Shown: piece after piece, positions 33,655 to 42,501 of the stretch
Layout: each line of letters begins with the position of its first letter
Numbering within the stretch: position 1 is the stretch's first letter
Origin: Terrimesophilobacter sp044464485
GTDB taxonomy: Bacteria > Actinomycetota > Actinomycetes > Actinomycetales > Microbacteriaceae
Assembly: GCA_044464485.1 (NCBI GenBank)
Contig: JBIQLG010000006.1
Coordinates: 1-64,000, forward strand
Length of the DNA: 64,000 nucleotides
Direction: 5' to 3'
Translations under genes and position numbers: made by a program
Notes under the pieces: model-generated
Told to the model about the DNA's origin: nothing
Seen by the model: the letters and a program-made list of their open reading frames with translations, nothing else
The model's database searches: none

Positions 33655-34311
33655 TTACGGCAGAAGCAGTCTCCTCAACTCAGCGCTGTTGTCTGCTGAG
33701 GCGATCGCGCCATTCTTTTCCTCGGGCGAACCGTAGCCCCAGGTGACGAAGATCGACGGGATCTTGTTCGCCTGTGCGCCGTCCATGTCGTAGAAGCGAT
33801 CCCCTACCATCACGGGGTGGCTGACATCGACATTGATCATACGGAACCGCGTGAGAGCTTCGGCGATGATATCCGCTTTGGCGCTTCGGATCTCATCGAT
33901 TGACGATCCGGAAATCACCCGAAAATACTGCGTTACGTTGCCATGATCGAGGATCAGAGAGGACGCGAATTCTGGCTTCGAGGTGGCGAGTGCCAGTGGA
34001 ATTCCTGCGGTGTGGATCTCTCGAAGCAAGCGAGCGATCCCCGGATACAGGGGAACGTCACTGCCGCCGTGCGACAGGTAGTGCTCGCGGTAAATGGCGA
34101 GCGCCTGAGCGGACTCGACCTCATCCATCCCCGCAAGATCGCGAAACGAATCCAGGATCGGAGGTCCGACCCACAATCGCAATTCCTCCGCCGAGGGCAC
34201 GGGCTTACCGAGCTTCTCGAACATGTAACCGAGGGATGCGGTAATTCCTGGTGCGGAGTCGGCGATCGTTCCATCCAGATCGAACAGTATGCAACTCCAG
34301 GAACGTTTCAC
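33655..34311 (-). CDS. HAD-family hydrolase, phosphoglycolate-phosphatase-like
   Basis: This is a haloacid-dehalogenase phosphatase with the nucleophile motif FDLDGTIADS at its N-terminus. A helical cap, the motif II region LALATSKPE, and the metal-binding MVGDRFYDMDGA near the C-terminus follow. The order and size (218 residues) match phosphoglycolate phosphatases and 5'-nucleotidase-like HADs. The substrate cannot be read from sequence. I chose GTG 34311 because it places the DLDGT motif at the usual distance; an upstream in-frame ATG would overlap nucS. nucS ends 40 bases upstream on the same strand. Confidence 0.82.
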   Translation of the reverse strand: MKRSWSCILFDLDGTIADSAPGITASLGYMFEKLGKPVPSAEELRLWVGPPILDSFRDLAGMDEVESAQALAIYREHYLSHGGSDVPLYPGIARLLREIHTAGIPLALATSKPEFASSLILDHGNVTQYFRVISGSSIDEIRSAKADIIAEALTRFRMINVDVSHPVMVGDRFYDMDGAQANKIPSIFVTWGYGSPEEKNGAIASADNSAELRRLLLP

Positions 34312-34351
34312 GACGTCAACACTACTTTCCTCATCCGTTTGCTCGGGAATG

Positions 34352-35047
34352 TCAGAACAGCCGCAGGTGGCTGTCGTCGAGCCCGCGCATCGCATCGTAG
34401 TCGAGAGTGACGCAGCGGATGCCGCGATCCGTGGCGAGGGTGCGTGCCTGCGGCTTGATCTCCTGCGCCGCGAACACGCCGCTGACCGGTGCGAGCAAAG
34501 GATCGCGATTCATGAGGTCAAGGTACCTAGTGAGCTGCTCGACGCCGTCAATGTCGCCACGGCGCTTGATCTCGACGGCGACGCTGCGGCCCTCGGCGTC
34601 AGTGGCAAGAATGTCAACGGGTCCGATGGCGGTCATGTACTCGCGGCGAACGAGACGAAACCCGTCACCGAGGAGGTCGATCTGTTCCGCCAGCAGTCTC
34701 TGAAGGTCTGCCTCGACCCCGTCTTTTTGCAAACCGGGGTCGACACCGAGCTCGTGGGAGCTGTCGTGCAGTATTTCGTGAATAGAAATCACGAGGAGGT
34801 CGGCTGTCTTCGCCTGGCTGACCTTCCACAGCTCGACGACTCCGGCCTCGGACTGCTCGGGCTCCGGGTCGAGAATCGTGAGCGTGCATGGTGGGCTCAT
34901 CCAGTTGAGAGGTTTGTAGGAGAGCGAGTCCGAGTGAACGAGTACGCTCCCATCACTCTTGAGCACGAGCAGCCGGGTGGCCAGGGGCAGGTGCGCGCTC
35001 AGGCGACCCGCATAGTCGACGGAACAGCGGGCAATGACGAGACGCAC
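34352..35047 (-). CDS. nucS: Mismatch-specific endonuclease NucS (EndoMS)
   Basis: NucS replaces MutS/MutL in most Actinobacteria by cutting both strands at mismatches. This copy has the N-terminal DNA-binding part (RLVIARCSVDYAGRL, YKPLNWMSPPC). The RecB-like nuclease core has ELGVDPGLQKDGVEA, EYMTAIGPVDIL and VEIKRRGDIDGVEQLTRYL. The C-terminal LRLF resembles a clamp-binding peptide. I chose GTG 35047, which gives the family-typical first residues and has TAACCT 7 bases upstream; an in-frame GTG at 35068 is possible. The dodecin gene diverges from it. Confidence 0.94.
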   Translation of the reverse strand: MRLVIARCSVDYAGRLSAHLPLATRLLVLKSDGSVLVHSDSLSYKPLNWMSPPCTLTILDPEPEQSEAGVVELWKVSQAKTADLLVISIHEILHDSSHELGVDPGLQKDGVEADLQRLLAEQIDLLGDGFRLVRREYMTAIGPVDILATDAEGRSVAVEIKRRGDIDGVEQLTRYLDLMNRDPLLAPVSGVFAAQEIKPQARTLATDRGIRCVTLDYDAMRGLDDSHLRLF

Positions 35048-35054
35048 GACTTTG

Positions 35055-35060
35055 AGGTTA
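35055..35060 (-). promoter_or_regulatory. -10 box of nucS (leaderless)
   Basis: TAACCT on the minus strand ends 7 bases before GTG 35047; this supports that start codon over the one at 35068. Confidence 0.45.
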
Positions 35061-35128
35061 GTCGACACCTGTCGTCTTTGTGGACTGCAGCGTATGGTGG
35101 AGGGTCAATCCAACATCAAGGAGGAATT

Positions 35129-35335
35129 GTGGCTTCAGTTGCACGTGTAACCACTCTCAGCGTGAGTTCGGACAAGTCATTTGACGACGCCATCAAGGCG
35201 GGCATCGACCGAGCGAACAAGACCCTCCGCGGGGTTTCCGGTGCGTGGGTCAAGGAACAGAAGGTCGAAGTTTCCGGCGGAAACATCACGACCTGGCGCG
35301 TCGTGCTCGAAGTGACGTTCGTTCTCGATGACTAA
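35129..35335 (+). CDS. Dodecin family protein
   Basis: Dodecins are small proteins that assemble as dodecamers and store flavins. The 68-residue product contains SDKSFDDAIKAGIDRANKTLR and the WVKEQKV segment with the flavin-stacking Trp, followed by WRVVLEVTFVLDD. The GTG start at 35129 is preceded by AAGGAGG at ideal distance. A much longer open frame upstream is only the antisense of nucS. It is divergent from nucS, and its last 4 bases overlap the convergent MFS gene. Confidence 0.92.
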   Translation: MASVARVTTLSVSSDKSFDDAIKAGIDRANKTLRGVSGAWVKEQKVEVSGGNITTWRVVLEVTFVLDD

Positions 35336-36546
35336 TTTGTGCTGCGTTCGCGGGCGGCGTGTGATGCGAAGCCCGCGATCGCGATAAGCACGAAGACGAG
35401 CAGCAGCGCCCTGAGAAGTCCGAAGTGCTCGCCGAGGAAACCGATGGCCGGCGGTCCGACGAGGAACGCGAAATAGCCGACCATGGCGACGACGCTGACG
35501 CGCGCCGCCGCCGTGCGAGGATCGTCGGCGGCAGCGGACATTCCCATCGGGAAGCCGAGCGCTGATCCCAAACCCCACAGCACAACACCCGCTACGGCAA
35601 CCCACAGCACCGGAACCAGTATGAAGACCAGCAGCCCGATGCCGGCGAGTGCCGCGGAAGCGCGCAGCACGGGAACGCGGCCGTAACGATCCAGAAAACG
35701 CGGCCCTGCCAGCCGTCCCACCGTCATCGCGGCAACAAAGAGACCCAGTATCACCGCGCCTGCCGCCTTGTCCACGCCATGACCCTCGACGGATGCGAGC
35801 GACAACCAATCGTTCGCCGAGCCTTCCGCGAAAGCCATCCCGAGCACTATTACGCCGATGAGCAGCGTCTGCGGGTCGCGCCATGCGACAAAGCGCTGTG
35901 GCGGTGGCGGATCAGTCTCGTTGCCGGCGTCAGCCTCGTGAGGGGCGTCACGCGCCTGGGTGGCGAGTGCCCCCATCGTTCCGAACGCAAACATCGCAAC
36001 CGAAATGATCAGAAAGTGCGCGGCGAGCGACAGGTGAATGAGTTCGGCAAGAGCGCCCAGTCCCGCACCGATCATGGTGCCGAAACTAAAGAACGCATGG
36101 AAAACGGGCATGAGCGTTCGCCCGAGAATCCGCTCGTTGGCGGCGCCCGAGAGATTCATGGCGACATCGCACGTTCCCATGCCGAACCCGAGAACGGCAA
36201 GGCTTACGAACACCAGCCAGAATGTCCAACCGACCGTCACCGCGATTCCCGCCGTTGACAGTCCCACCGGCATGACGATCATGCAACGTGCGATGACCGT
36301 TCGCGTGCCGAAGTACTCGACGAGATGACGGGACACGACCAGGCCGAGGATCGATCCGATCGCCATCCCCAGAATGAGGAGTCCCATTTCCCCGGTGGAG
36401 ATATCGAGGGCCTGCTTCACGGCGGGTGTTCGTGCCATCCAGCTGGCCAAACCAATGCCACACATGCCGAACACGATAAACACGCCGTTTCGCCAGCGGA
36501 TGTCCTGACGTGGTGCGTGAGGAGTGCGTGCGGTGAGCTGCGGCAT
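35332..36546 (-). CDS. Major facilitator superfamily transporter
   Basis: This 404-residue protein has about 12 hydrophobic helices with a charged central loop near residues 200-220 (Asp/Pro-rich). Motifs of the MFS are present: GSILGLVVSRHLVEYFGTR in the first half, and GRLAGPRFLDRYGR in the second. It most resembles the sugar/drug exporter-like group with an SxxNDW motif (SANDWLSLAS). The substrate is unknown. A TAGAAT box 9 bases upstream of the ATG would give a leader of only a few bases. It overlaps the dodecin gene by 4 bases. Confidence 0.88.
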   Translation of the reverse strand: MPQLTARTPHAPRQDIRWRNGVFIVFGMCGIGLASWMARTPAVKQALDISTGEMGLLILGMAIGSILGLVVSRHLVEYFGTRTVIARCMIVMPVGLSTAGIAVTVGWTFWLVFVSLAVLGFGMGTCDVAMNLSGAANERILGRTLMPVFHAFFSFGTMIGAGLGALAELIHLSLAAHFLIISVAMFAFGTMGALATQARDAPHEADAGNETDPPPPQRFVAWRDPQTLLIGVIVLGMAFAEGSANDWLSLASVEGHGVDKAAGAVILGLFVAAMTVGRLAGPRFLDRYGRVPVLRASAALAGIGLLVFILVPVLWVAVAGVVLWGLGSALGFPMGMSAAADDPRTAAARVSVVAMVGYFAFLVGPPAIGFLGEHFGLLRALLLVFVLIAIAGFASHAARERSTN

Positions 36547-36579
36547 GATTCGCCAATTCTAAGAGCGCATTGGCCAGCC

Positions 36580-37917
36580 TCAGGACCGCGGTGGCAGCGA
36601 CGTGGGCGACGGAATCTTCTCGCGGGCGGTCTTCGACCACGCCGTCGAACCGCGCAGGTGGCGCCACAGACTGCGCACGAGTACGGGGAACAGAATCCAC
36701 GAATAGATCAGGTACGGAAGCGACAACACAATGGCCAGGACGGTCCCGCCTACCCCGCGCCCCCGGTGCAACAGGGCAATAAACCCCGGGAGGAACCCCA
36801 GAGAAAGAAAGAACAGAAGCACGGGAACGGATGCGGGAACGAATGGCACGTCGCGAAAGAAATTGAGCACTATCGCCGCGACGAGCCCGATACCGGTGAG
36901 CAACTGGAGAAGCGGAGTGAGCAGGTAGTACACCAGATCGCACGACGCGAAGAAACCGACGCGCGCACCACGAACTCCTCGCAGAAGAGGCAATGCCTGC
37001 CACGCACCCTGGGCCCACCGAGTGCGTTGACGGTAGAGCCCTCGAAGGGAGTGGAGGCCCTGCTGGTTGATCGTCACCGAGTTCTCCTGCGCGCAGCGCC
37101 ATCCGTTTTGAATCAGGCGCACACCGAGGTCCTGATCTTCCGTGAGCCGGTCTCGCCACGGGCCGATGTCATCGGAGACATCCGCGAGTGCGCTTAGCCG
37201 GTTGAACTGGCCATTGCCTCCCATATTTGCGGTACCCCACCAGGTGCGACCCTGCTGAAAGAGCGTGCCGAAGATGGAGAACTCGACGTCCTGCGCCCAT
37301 GTGAGGTATCCGCCCCTGTTGTAGATACGCACGAGCGTCTGGACGCCGCCGATCTTTCGCGAAGAAAAGTGGCGGCCGACCGCGGCCGGCGCGTGAGGGT
37401 CGAGGCGCCCGTCGGCGTCAATGACGCCGACAATGACCCGTTCGTGCGACCATTCCGAGTATCGGGGTTGCTCCAAAATGTCGTGCAAAAGATAGCGGTA
37501 AGCATCATTGAGCGCAGCGGCCTTGCCGCGCCGGGCGTTGGGCAGATCGCGCGTCAGAGTGTGCAGGTCAGGATCCGACATTGCCGCCAGAATGGCGCCC
37601 GTATCGTCATCCGAACCGTCATTGACCACAAGAATGACGCGGTTAGTCGCTTCCGTCGCCTGAAGACGGTTGACCGCATCGGCGATGGTGATTTCCTCAT
37701 TGAGGGCGGCAACCATGAAAACCCAGAGGTAGTCGGATTCGTCGAACGGCCGCGCAGGATCCTGATGCATCCGGCGGCGCTGACGTGCGGCGTTAGTGGC
37801 GAGCACAGTCGCAGAGAGAACGGACGAGACGCCGATCCCCAGAACGATCCAGAACAGGATTTGGACGGCAACCGGCAGGCCTTGGAAGAAGTTCCACCAC
37901 GGGTAGTCGGAAGGCAC
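36580..37917 (-). CDS. Processive family 2 glycosyltransferase (membrane)
   Basis: This 445-residue membrane glycosyltransferase resembles the cellulose/chitin/hyaluronan synthase group. It starts with one or two membrane helices. The GT-A domain has NDGSDDDTG, the DADGRLD metal motif, the acceptor-base TEDQDLG, and QRTRWAQG, the Q-x-x-R-W motif of processive enzymes. Four C-terminal membrane helices follow. I chose GTG 37917, one base after the epimerase stop; upstream starts would overlap that gene. Pairing with a UDP-GlcNAc 2-epimerase suggests a HexNAc polymer as product. The exact sugar is inference. Confidence 0.88.
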   Translation of the reverse strand: MPSDYPWWNFFQGLPVAVQILFWIVLGIGVSSVLSATVLATNAARQRRRMHQDPARPFDESDYLWVFMVAALNEEITIADAVNRLQATEATNRVILVVNDGSDDDTGAILAAMSDPDLHTLTRDLPNARRGKAAALNDAYRYLLHDILEQPRYSEWSHERVIVGVIDADGRLDPHAPAAVGRHFSSRKIGGVQTLVRIYNRGGYLTWAQDVEFSIFGTLFQQGRTWWGTANMGGNGQFNRLSALADVSDDIGPWRDRLTEDQDLGVRLIQNGWRCAQENSVTINQQGLHSLRGLYRQRTRWAQGAWQALPLLRGVRGARVGFFASCDLVYYLLTPLLQLLTGIGLVAAIVLNFFRDVPFVPASVPVLLFFLSLGFLPGFIALLHRGRGVGGTVLAIVLSLPYLIYSWILFPVLVRSLWRHLRGSTAWSKTAREKIPSPTSLPPRS

Positions 37918-37918
37918 G

Positions 37919-39223
37919 TCAACCGCCGAGAGTGCGATCAGTGTCCGGATTCTCCAGGAAGTCGATCGGGTCGACCACAAAGCCCGCTGCGCGCAGCACC
38001 TCTACGCGTTCGAAGCCGTTGCCGTACGGCGCCGGGCCGGGAGTGCCGAACGCAATGTACGCGCTCGCGGCAACGATGCGGTTGGATGCCTTTCCGTCGC
38101 CGTAGGGATTGGGCCTCGAACTCATGCGCTCGTGCAGCTCGGGGTTGTCCATGAGTCCGCTCACGGCGGCGACAATTCTGGCGGTGTCGGTCCCGACGAG
38201 TTCGAGCGTCCCCCCGTCGACGCCTTCCTGTCGTTCCGTGGTCTCCCGCACGACAATGACCGGTGTGTGCAGCGAGGGCGCCTCTTCCTGGATGCCACCG
38301 GAATCCGTGATCGCAAGGTACGCGCGCTGGAGGAGGCGCGCGAACGCGGGGTACTTCATCGGTGCGACAAGACTCACGTTGTCGAGGTGCTCGAGCAGGG
38401 TTCGAAGCGCGGACTGCACTCGCGGGTTCGGGTGCAGCGGCACGACGAACCGCGCATCCGGATATCGATCCGCCAGTTCGGCAACGGCCTTCCCGATGCG
38501 GCTCAGACCTGCACCCCAGTTTTCGCGCCGATGAGCTGTGACGACGATTACCCGGCGCGAATCATCGTGCTCCAGATCGTCGAGGGCGGCGTCGCCGTAG
38601 GGGGCGTTGAGACTCGCTGCCCACTGCAGTGCGTCGATAGCGGTGTTGCCGCAGACGAAGATGCGTCCGTACGGCACGCCCTCCCGCACCAGGTTGGCTT
38701 TGTTGCGAAATGTCGGAGCAAAGTGGAAGGTTGCGAGCCTCGACACCAGCTGACGATTTGCTTCTTCAGGAAACGGGGACAGCGTGTCTGACGTGCGCAG
38801 CCCCGCTTCGACATGCGCGATGGGGATGCGCAAGTGGAAGGCCGCGAGCGCGGCGGCCGCAGCAGTCGTCGTGTCCCCGTGAACAAAACAGGCAACGGGA
38901 AAGTTTCGCGGGCGCGGCGAGAACCTGTCCCCTTCCTCCGGCGGGCGGCCGTAGCTTTCGAAACAGAAGTCTTCCAGTTTCGTCATGACCGATGCGAACA
39001 GCTCGTTGAGCGTGTTTCCGGGAACGGCCGCACCGAGGTCAACATCGGGCGTCAATCCCGCGAGGCCAAGTACCTCGCGCACAAGTTCCGAATGCTGACC
39101 GGAGGAGACGACGACCGGCTCAATCATGTGGCTTTCGCGAAACGCCAGAATCAAGGGTAGCAGCTTGATGGCTTCGGGCCGTGTTCCGATCACGATAAGC
39201 ACTTTGCGCTTCACCGGCTCCAT
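37919..39223 (-). CDS. wecB: UDP-N-acetylglucosamine 2-epimerase, non-hydrolysing
   Basis: This 434-residue GT-B fold enzyme interconverts UDP-GlcNAc and UDP-ManNAc. The family motifs are GTRPEAIK, HGDTTTAAAAALAAF, HVEAGLRT, PFPEEANR, TAHRREN and DSGGIQEE. A SD-like GAGGGGG lies before the ATG. A longer-than-usual tail after residue 380 reaches the glycosyltransferase start. It should supply UDP-ManNAc, or balance UDP-GlcNAc, for the processive synthase that directly follows. Confidence 0.94.
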   Translation of the reverse strand: MEPVKRKVLIVIGTRPEAIKLLPLILAFRESHMIEPVVVSSGQHSELVREVLGLAGLTPDVDLGAAVPGNTLNELFASVMTKLEDFCFESYGRPPEEGDRFSPRPRNFPVACFVHGDTTTAAAAALAAFHLRIPIAHVEAGLRTSDTLSPFPEEANRQLVSRLATFHFAPTFRNKANLVREGVPYGRIFVCGNTAIDALQWAASLNAPYGDAALDDLEHDDSRRVIVVTAHRRENWGAGLSRIGKAVAELADRYPDARFVVPLHPNPRVQSALRTLLEHLDNVSLVAPMKYPAFARLLQRAYLAITDSGGIQEEAPSLHTPVIVVRETTERQEGVDGGTLELVGTDTARIVAAVSGLMDNPELHERMSSRPNPYGDGKASNRIVAASAYIAFGTPGPAPYGNGFERVEVLRAAGFVVDPIDFLENPDTDRTLGG

Positions 39224-39319
39224 GTTTCCCCCTCATGAAGGTGTCCCAACTTCTCCCACGCTACCCCCGAAGGTGATTCGTGTGGCGGAATGCCATTCAT
39301 AGATAGGCGAGTTTGCTCT

Positions 39320-39325
39320 TAGGCT
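39320..39325 (+). promoter_or_regulatory. -10 box of the M13 peptidase gene (leaderless)
   Basis: TAGGCT ends 6 bases before ATG 39332 and no Shine-Dalgarno sequence is present. Confidence 0.5.
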
Positions 39326-39331
39326 GAATGG

Positions 39332-41287
39332 ATGACTGACTCAACGCCTCTCAACTCGGGAATTCGCACCGAGGAACTCGATCCCGCAATCCGGCCGCAG
39401 GATGACCTCTATCGCCACGTCAATGGCAAATGGATTGCCCGCACCGAAATCCCTGCCGACAAGGCGAGGTACGGTTCGTTCTATTTGCTGGCTGAAGAGG
39501 CCGAGAAGGCCGTTCGCGACATAATCGAGGAGGCTCGTACGGCCCAACCGGGAACCGAAGAACGCAAATTTGGGGACCTCTACTCGAGTTTTATGGACGA
39601 AGCACGGGCAGAAGAACTCGGTGGCACCCCCCTCACTCCCATGTTTGCCGAGATCGACACGGTGAATTCCATCGACGGTGTACTGGAGCAGCTGGGAAGG
39701 CTTGAACGCACGGGCATTACCGGCTTCGCGCAGTTGTTCGTCGACAATGATCCCGGACGCCCCGACCGCTACCTCGTGTTCGTGGAACAGGGCGGACTTG
39801 GCCTTCCCGACGAATCGTATTACCGGGAAGAAAAGTTCGACGACGTTCGACGCCAATACCTTCCCTTCCTTGAGCGGATGTTCACGCTCGCGGGACTCGA
39901 TGACGCGGGAGCACGCGCCCGCCGCGTATTCGCGCTGGAATCGGATATCGCCGCTCACCACTGGGACAACGTCGCCAGCAGGGACAGCGAAAAAACCTAC
40001 AACCTGCGCACGTGGGCGGATGTCGGCGGACCGGACCTTTCCGGCTGGCTCAAGGAACTCGATCCGCCACAGGGTGCGTTTGCCGAAGTCGTGGTCAGAC
40101 AACCCAGCTTTCTCGATGGCCTGAAGGGGCTCTTCGTTTCAGAGCGCCTGGAGGACTGGACCGACTGGATGCGCTGGCAGGTCATCCGCTCCTCGGCGGC
40201 GTACCTTTCCAGCGATTTTGTGAACGCCAATTTCGATTTTTACGGCAAAACACTCACCGGGACACCCGAGTTGCGCGCCAGATGGAAGCGCGGAGTGTCT
40301 TTCGTCGAGGGAATGATGGGCGAAGCCGTTGGTCGCACGTACGTTTCCCGCCATTTTCCGCCGGCCGCCAAGTTGGCCATGGACGTGCTCGTGGCGAACC
40401 TCATCGAGGCCTATCGGCAAAGTATCAACGGTCTGTCCTGGATGACGAAGGAAACCCAGGCGCGTGCGCTCGACAAACTCGACAAATTCACGCCGAAAAT
40501 CGGATTCCCGGTGAAGTGGCGCGATTATTCGACTCTCGAGACGAGCGCTATCGATCTCATCGGAAATCTGAGGGCTGGCAGTGAGTTCGAGTTCCAGCGG
40601 GAGCTCGGCAAGATAGGCAAGCCGCTCGACCGCGACGAGTGGTTCATGACACCGCAGACCATCAACGCCTACTACAACCCGGGGTTCAACGAGATCGTGT
40701 TCCCGGCGGCGATCTTGCAATACCCCTTCTTCGACGAGACGCGGGATGCCGCGGCCAACTACGGTGCGATCGGTGCGGTCATCGGGCACGAGATCGGCCA
40801 CGGTTTCGACGACCAGGGCTCCAAGTACGACGGCGACGGCCGGCTCACCGACTGGTGGACCGCCGACGACCGCGCGGCCTTCGAGAAGCTCACCGGCTCC
40901 CTCATCGAGCAGTACAACGCGCTCGCCCCGCGGCAGGTGCCGGAGCACCACGTGAACGGCGCGCTCACGATCGGCGAGAACATCGGCGACCTCGGCGGGT
41001 TGGGCATCGCGTGGAAGGCATACCTGATTTCGCTGGAGGGCGAAGAGCCGCCCGTGATCGACGGGATGTCCGGCGCGGAGCGTTTCCTGTTGTCGTGGGC
41101 GCAATCGTGGCAGCTGAAAGCTCGAGACGAAGAGGTCATCCGACTCCTCGCCATTGATCCGCATTCGCCGAATGAGTTCCGTTGCAATCAGATTGTTCGT
41201 AATCTGGATATGTTTTATGAGACCTTTGGAGTGACCGAAGCGGATGCGCTTTGGCTTAGCCCCGACGAACGCGTGACCATTTGGTAG
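39332..41287 (+). CDS. M13-family zinc metallopeptidase (neprilysin-like)
   Basis: This 651-residue peptidase of the neprilysin/PepO family cleaves short peptides. The zinc site HEIGH begins at His486, and the third ligand is in ENIGDLGG. The NAYYNPGFNEIVFPAAI segment contains the substrate-binding Asn-Ala-Tyr-Tyr. There is no signal peptide or anchor, so it is probably cytoplasmic, as in other actinobacterial PepO proteins. The end in VTIW is typical. Its stop codon overlaps the TTG start of the serine hydrolase that follows. Confidence 0.95.
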   Translation: MTDSTPLNSGIRTEELDPAIRPQDDLYRHVNGKWIARTEIPADKARYGSFYLLAEEAEKAVRDIIEEARTAQPGTEERKFGDLYSSFMDEARAEELGGTPLTPMFAEIDTVNSIDGVLEQLGRLERTGITGFAQLFVDNDPGRPDRYLVFVEQGGLGLPDESYYREEKFDDVRRQYLPFLERMFTLAGLDDAGARARRVFALESDIAAHHWDNVASRDSEKTYNLRTWADVGGPDLSGWLKELDPPQGAFAEVVVRQPSFLDGLKGLFVSERLEDWTDWMRWQVIRSSAAYLSSDFVNANFDFYGKTLTGTPELRARWKRGVSFVEGMMGEAVGRTYVSRHFPPAAKLAMDVLVANLIEAYRQSINGLSWMTKETQARALDKLDKFTPKIGFPVKWRDYSTLETSAIDLIGNLRAGSEFEFQRELGKIGKPLDRDEWFMTPQTINAYYNPGFNEIVFPAAILQYPFFDETRDAAANYGAIGAVIGHEIGHGFDDQGSKYDGDGRLTDWWTADDRAAFEKLTGSLIEQYNALAPRQVPEHHVNGALTIGENIGDLGGLGIAWKAYLISLEGEEPPVIDGMSGAERFLLSWAQSWQLKARDEEVIRLLAIDPHSPNEFRCNQIVRNLDMFYETFGVTEADALWLSPDERVTIW

Positions 41288-42189
41288 CACCCATTCAAGA
41301 TCAGGTTCGGCGCGAGCGGGTTCGATCGAAACGAGAACCACGCCATCGCGGAGCTGATGGAGCAAAGAGCTTCACCAGCACCTTCACCGCGCTCGGAACT
41401 CTGGGATACGGGGGGGCGCAGGTTTCAGCCAGCGTTCTTGACCTGAGCACCGGTCTGGTTTTGTGCTCGATCGACGACAGGATTGCGCTCCCGACGGCAA
41501 GCATCGGCAAGGTGCTCCTCCTGATCGAAGTATCAGCGAGACTCACGGCACGTGAATTTTCCGGGTACGGAATCCTCGACAAGTCTCCGCGAGACGCGAT
41601 CGCCGAATCCGGGCTCTGGCAGCATCTCCAGGCCCCCTCGCTTCCCGTCGCTGATCTGGGTGCCCTGGTGGGTGCCACGAGCGACAACCTCGCCACCAAC
41701 GTGCTCCTGCGGCAGGTGGGTCTCGACGCGGTTCGTGCGCGCACCGAATCTCTCGGGCTTGCCAGAACGGCGCTTCTGGACCTCGTCCGAAACTCCAGAG
41801 GGCCGGATGATGCGCCGCAGCTCTCGGTCGGGTCGGCGGCAGAGCTCAGTTGGCTTTTCGGGGCGCTGTATCGGGGGCAGGTGGTGGACGAGGTGACGAG
41901 CCGACGCGTTATCGGCTGGCTCTCGCTCAACACTGATCTTTCGATGGTTGCGACCGCCTTCGGGCTGGACCCTCTCTCGCATCGCGAACCGGATCACGGC
42001 ATCCAGTTGGTCAATAAGACGGGAACGGATGTCGGCGTCCGAAGCGAGGTCGGGATTCTTCAGGGACCGCGTGGTGCCGTCTCGTATTGCGTCACCGTGC
42101 AATTCGACGATCACTCCCTCGCGCAGCGCCTTCGTGTGCTGGATGCGATGCGCACTGTGGGGCTCGACATCCTCGAATTTGTGAATTAA
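41281..42189 (+). CDS. Class A beta-lactamase-like serine hydrolase without the usual omega-loop Glu
   Basis: This 302-residue protein has the penicilloyl-serine fold: ASIGK (S-x-x-K), TSDN (S-D-N) and NKTG (K-T-G) occur in order at the right spacing. The omega-loop E-x-x-x-N of class A beta-lactamases is absent; the equivalent stretch reads LLDLVRNSRGPDD. It therefore probably does not hydrolyse penicillins efficiently and may act as a peptidase or esterase. There is no signal peptide. TTG 41281, overlapping the M13 stop, is the only upstream start in frame; a later start near residue 30 is possible. The overlap suggests the two genes act together. Confidence 0.8.
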   Translation: MVAPIQDQVRRERVRSKREPRHRGADGAKSFTSTFTALGTLGYGGAQVSASVLDLSTGLVLCSIDDRIALPTASIGKVLLLIEVSARLTAREFSGYGILDKSPRDAIAESGLWQHLQAPSLPVADLGALVGATSDNLATNVLLRQVGLDAVRARTESLGLARTALLDLVRNSRGPDDAPQLSVGSAAELSWLFGALYRGQVVDEVTSRRVIGWLSLNTDLSMVATAFGLDPLSHREPDHGIQLVNKTGTDVGVRSEVGILQGPRGAVSYCVTVQFDDHSLAQRLRVLDAMRTVGLDILEFVN

Positions 42190-42501
42190 CTCGCAATTTG
42201 CCCGGAATCGCCCTTGTGCCTCGAACGGGGGAGGTGTACCGTAATGGGCGCACCTGAGTAATTCGGCACCCGAAGCCCGAAATACTGACCCCCGACAGTG
42301 TGCAAGTAAGAAGGTGATTACCCGACGCCATTTCGGCCACCCCCGGCCGCATCGCTGAGCTTCGCGCTCCACGACTTACCCCCGACTCGATATGTCTTCT
42401 GAATGACATTCGCTTCGTCGTTGTTGAGCCCGCTGCGCAGCCGACGATGCAACAACACCCGAAAGCAGTAATTGCTTGTTGTTTATCTGAAGGAGTACCC
42501 C
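42190..42501 (+). other. 312-base untranslated region before the adhesin gene
   Basis: I find no gene, tRNA or recognised riboswitch here. A weak promoter is possible at TTGTGC (42214-42219) with TACCGT (42237-42242). If it is used, the mRNA leader would be about 250 bases, long enough for regulation. GAAGGAG at 42489-42495 is the ribosome site of the adhesin gene. Confidence 0.4.

Noticed and set aside
34289..35128. Upstream extension of the dodecin frame
   Set aside because: It is antisense to nucS. A perfect AAGGAGG before GTG 35129 fixes the true dodecin start.
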